64,000 nt of DNA from assembly GCA_022707885.1 (NCBI GenBank), contig JAKIZT010000008.1, forward strand, positions 1 to 64,000, in the 5' to 3' direction. The DNA is from Caldisericales bacterium. Lineage in GTDB: Bacteria > Caldisericota > Caldisericia > JAAYUI01. The first letter of the stretch is position 1, and each line of letters opens with the position of its first letter. Below, one piece after another: positions 62,997-64,000 of the stretch. A program made the position numbers and the translations under genes. The notes under the pieces are model-generated. The model ran no database searches. It was not told where the DNA came from and saw nothing but the letters and a program-made list of their open reading frames with translations.

Positions 62997-64000
62997 CTAA
63001 TTCGTTAAACTTATTTTTTTTCGCAAATATTGTATATAAATGACAGATACCAGATAAATGCAAAAAGCTGTAGCGGCCATAATATGATCTGCAATTTTGT
63101 ATTCTGGCATTGTAATGCTTGCAAAGCTAAGCAATATTGGCAACAACAAGACATAGGTTATTATAGAGAGATTGATTTTGTATGTATGCACATTTTCTTT
63201 GTACAAACCACGCTGTGCGAAGAAAATTCCTGTAAAACCAAGGCTTATTGATAGTATTGCGCCAAGGATTCGGTATGGCATGTCGATTTCTGGAGGCAAA
63301 GAAATTATTGGGCCAAGAAAAGTCACCGACAAAGCATAATAAAACAGTATTTGGAGTAGATAAAACGACGTTTTTGGCTCGTATTTTGAGTAGTTTTTCT
63401 TGGTAAACAAATAACAGTCTCCAAAAATGACCAGCATTGCATATGAAGAGCAAAAGATGGCCTGTTCGACATCCTGCCTTGGATTGGGGGTGATGATTTT
63501 TTTATCACCTTTTGGGGTATATTCCGTCTCGTATTGAATATGCTTATGTATGTTCTCGTTTATCCAGGCACTGATATGCTGCCTCTTGTTATCAATCTTG
63601 TCCTTATTTTTGTTGTACTCGTCAATGGCTTCCTTGCTTAGAACAAGTGATTTGCCTTTTTTTAAAAAAGTTTCGCATTTGAGCATTGTATCAATTTTGT
63701 TTTCATAGTCACTGTGTTCGATTGTTTCATCCAAAAAGAGATCGTCTTCCTCATCTACATCGTCGCTTCCCATGATATGTGAATATGTAACAAAATCTGT
63801 TATGTAATGAACAATCCAGGCCAAAGGAGCAACACAATCTTTGCTAATCATGCCATTTGAGAGGTCTGCTCTGCTTAAAAGGTCGCCAACTATCCCATCC
63901 AGCTGGTGCATCGTTTTCTTTGTGAATCGATGTCTTGCCATCTTCATTTTGTCCGGGGTCATTATTTTGTTATCAAGCAATTCGACTGGATAGTTGGTTT
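62997..64000 (-). CDS. Incomplete membrane protein, zinc-phospholipase-C-like N-terminal motif
   Basis: The frame is open to the right edge, so the start is outside; a TTG at 63980 and ATG at 63962 are only internal options. In the visible 330 residues, HRFTKKTMHQLDGIVGDLLS and LAWIVHYITDFVTYSHIMG have the His/Asp spacing of zinc-dependent phospholipase C/S1-P1 folds, but not all ligands can be confirmed. A charged helical middle is followed by four C-terminal membrane helices. AT-rich codon use. The PLD-like gene follows after 25 bases. Confidence 0.5.
   Translation of the reverse strand, partial: TNYPVELLDNKIMTPDKMKMARHRFTKKTMHQLDGIVGDLLSRADLSNGMISKDCVAPLAWIVHYITDFVTYSHIMGSDDVDEEDDLFLDETIEHSDYENKIDTMLKCETFLKKGKSLVLSKEAIDEYNKNKDKIDNKRQHISAWINENIHKHIQYETEYTPKGDKKIITPNPRQDVEQAIFCSSYAMLVIFGDCYLFTKKNYSKYEPKTSFYLLQILFYYALSVTFLGPIISLPPEIDMPYRILGAILSISLGFTGIFFAQRGLYKENVHTYKINLSIITYVLLLPILLSFASITMPEYKIADHIMAATAFCIYLVSVIYIQYLRKKISLTN

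Overview
The window is about 64 kb of bacterial chromosome. It is tightly packed, with long same-strand operons, many 1-17 base overlaps between genes (TAATG or ATGA junctions) and ordinary UAA/UAG/UGA stops. The gene content is that of a deep-branching, probably anaerobic bacterium. It has several lipoproteins, copper-amine-oxidase N-terminal domain proteins, a Pol I with no recognisable proofreading residues, a greA-lysS pair, arsenite methyltransferase, iron-sulfur proteins and zinc-ribbon membrane proteins. The Pho boxes are of the Bacillus type (hexamers on an 11-base period). I cannot place it in a phylum from sequence alone; a Firmicutes-like or uncultivated lineage (for example Caldisericota or Riflebacteria-like) is only a guess.

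Left part (1-10.4 kb). A leftward operon carries an unknown polytopic membrane protein, polA, coaE, a Cas4-like four-cysteine nuclease and a PEGA-like lipoprotein that runs off the edge. RidA, Lgt, a rhomboid protease and a PQQ-propeller lipoprotein are read rightward. 10.4-17.2 kb is a complete phosphate module, phoB-phoR-pstS-pstC-pstA-pstB-phoU. It has a four-repeat Pho box before pstS, a three-repeat one before phoB, and a terminator-like hairpin after pstS that would raise the PstS:permease ratio.

Middle part (17.3-44 kb). This is mixed cargo: peroxiredoxin/nitroreductase/small Cys protein, a ClC channel with CBS domains, a lipoprotein gene cut by an in-frame UGA, ArsM, a parvulin-type foldase, a Cdd1 protein, flavodoxin, a Ca-type P-ATPase, an ammonium transporter, VOC proteins, a frameshifted ferredoxin gene, and an MgtA-type P-ATPase behind a strong hairpin. 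A lower-GC accessory stretch from about 39 to 44 kb holds a solitary type I restriction R-subunit-like nuclease, two tandem related membrane proteins (one broken at a T7 tract), an NapH-like polyferredoxin, and a small membrane protein with a DUF4760-like partner. A 300-base stretch at 28.4 kb is only about 16% G+C.

Right part (44-64 kb). Leftward housekeeping operons carry ValS, FolC, zinc-ribbon and large ectodomain membrane proteins and AMMECR1; then a conserved protein, GreA, LysS, an SPFH/zinc-ribbon protein, a K+ channel, two UPF0104 flippase-like proteins split by a terminator, MurI, a copper-amine-oxidase-domain protein and dCMP deaminase. The right edge carries a phospholipase-D-like protein fused to a copper-amine-oxidase N-terminal domain, and an incomplete membrane protein with a phospholipase-C-like His/Asp motif.

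The most interesting cross-cutting signal is transcriptional. Several genes that have no Shine-Dalgarno sequence have a -10 hexamer (TATTAT, TAAAAT or TATAAT) ending 6-8 bases before the start codon, which predicts leaderless mRNAs, while genes inside operons have clear AGGAGG sites.
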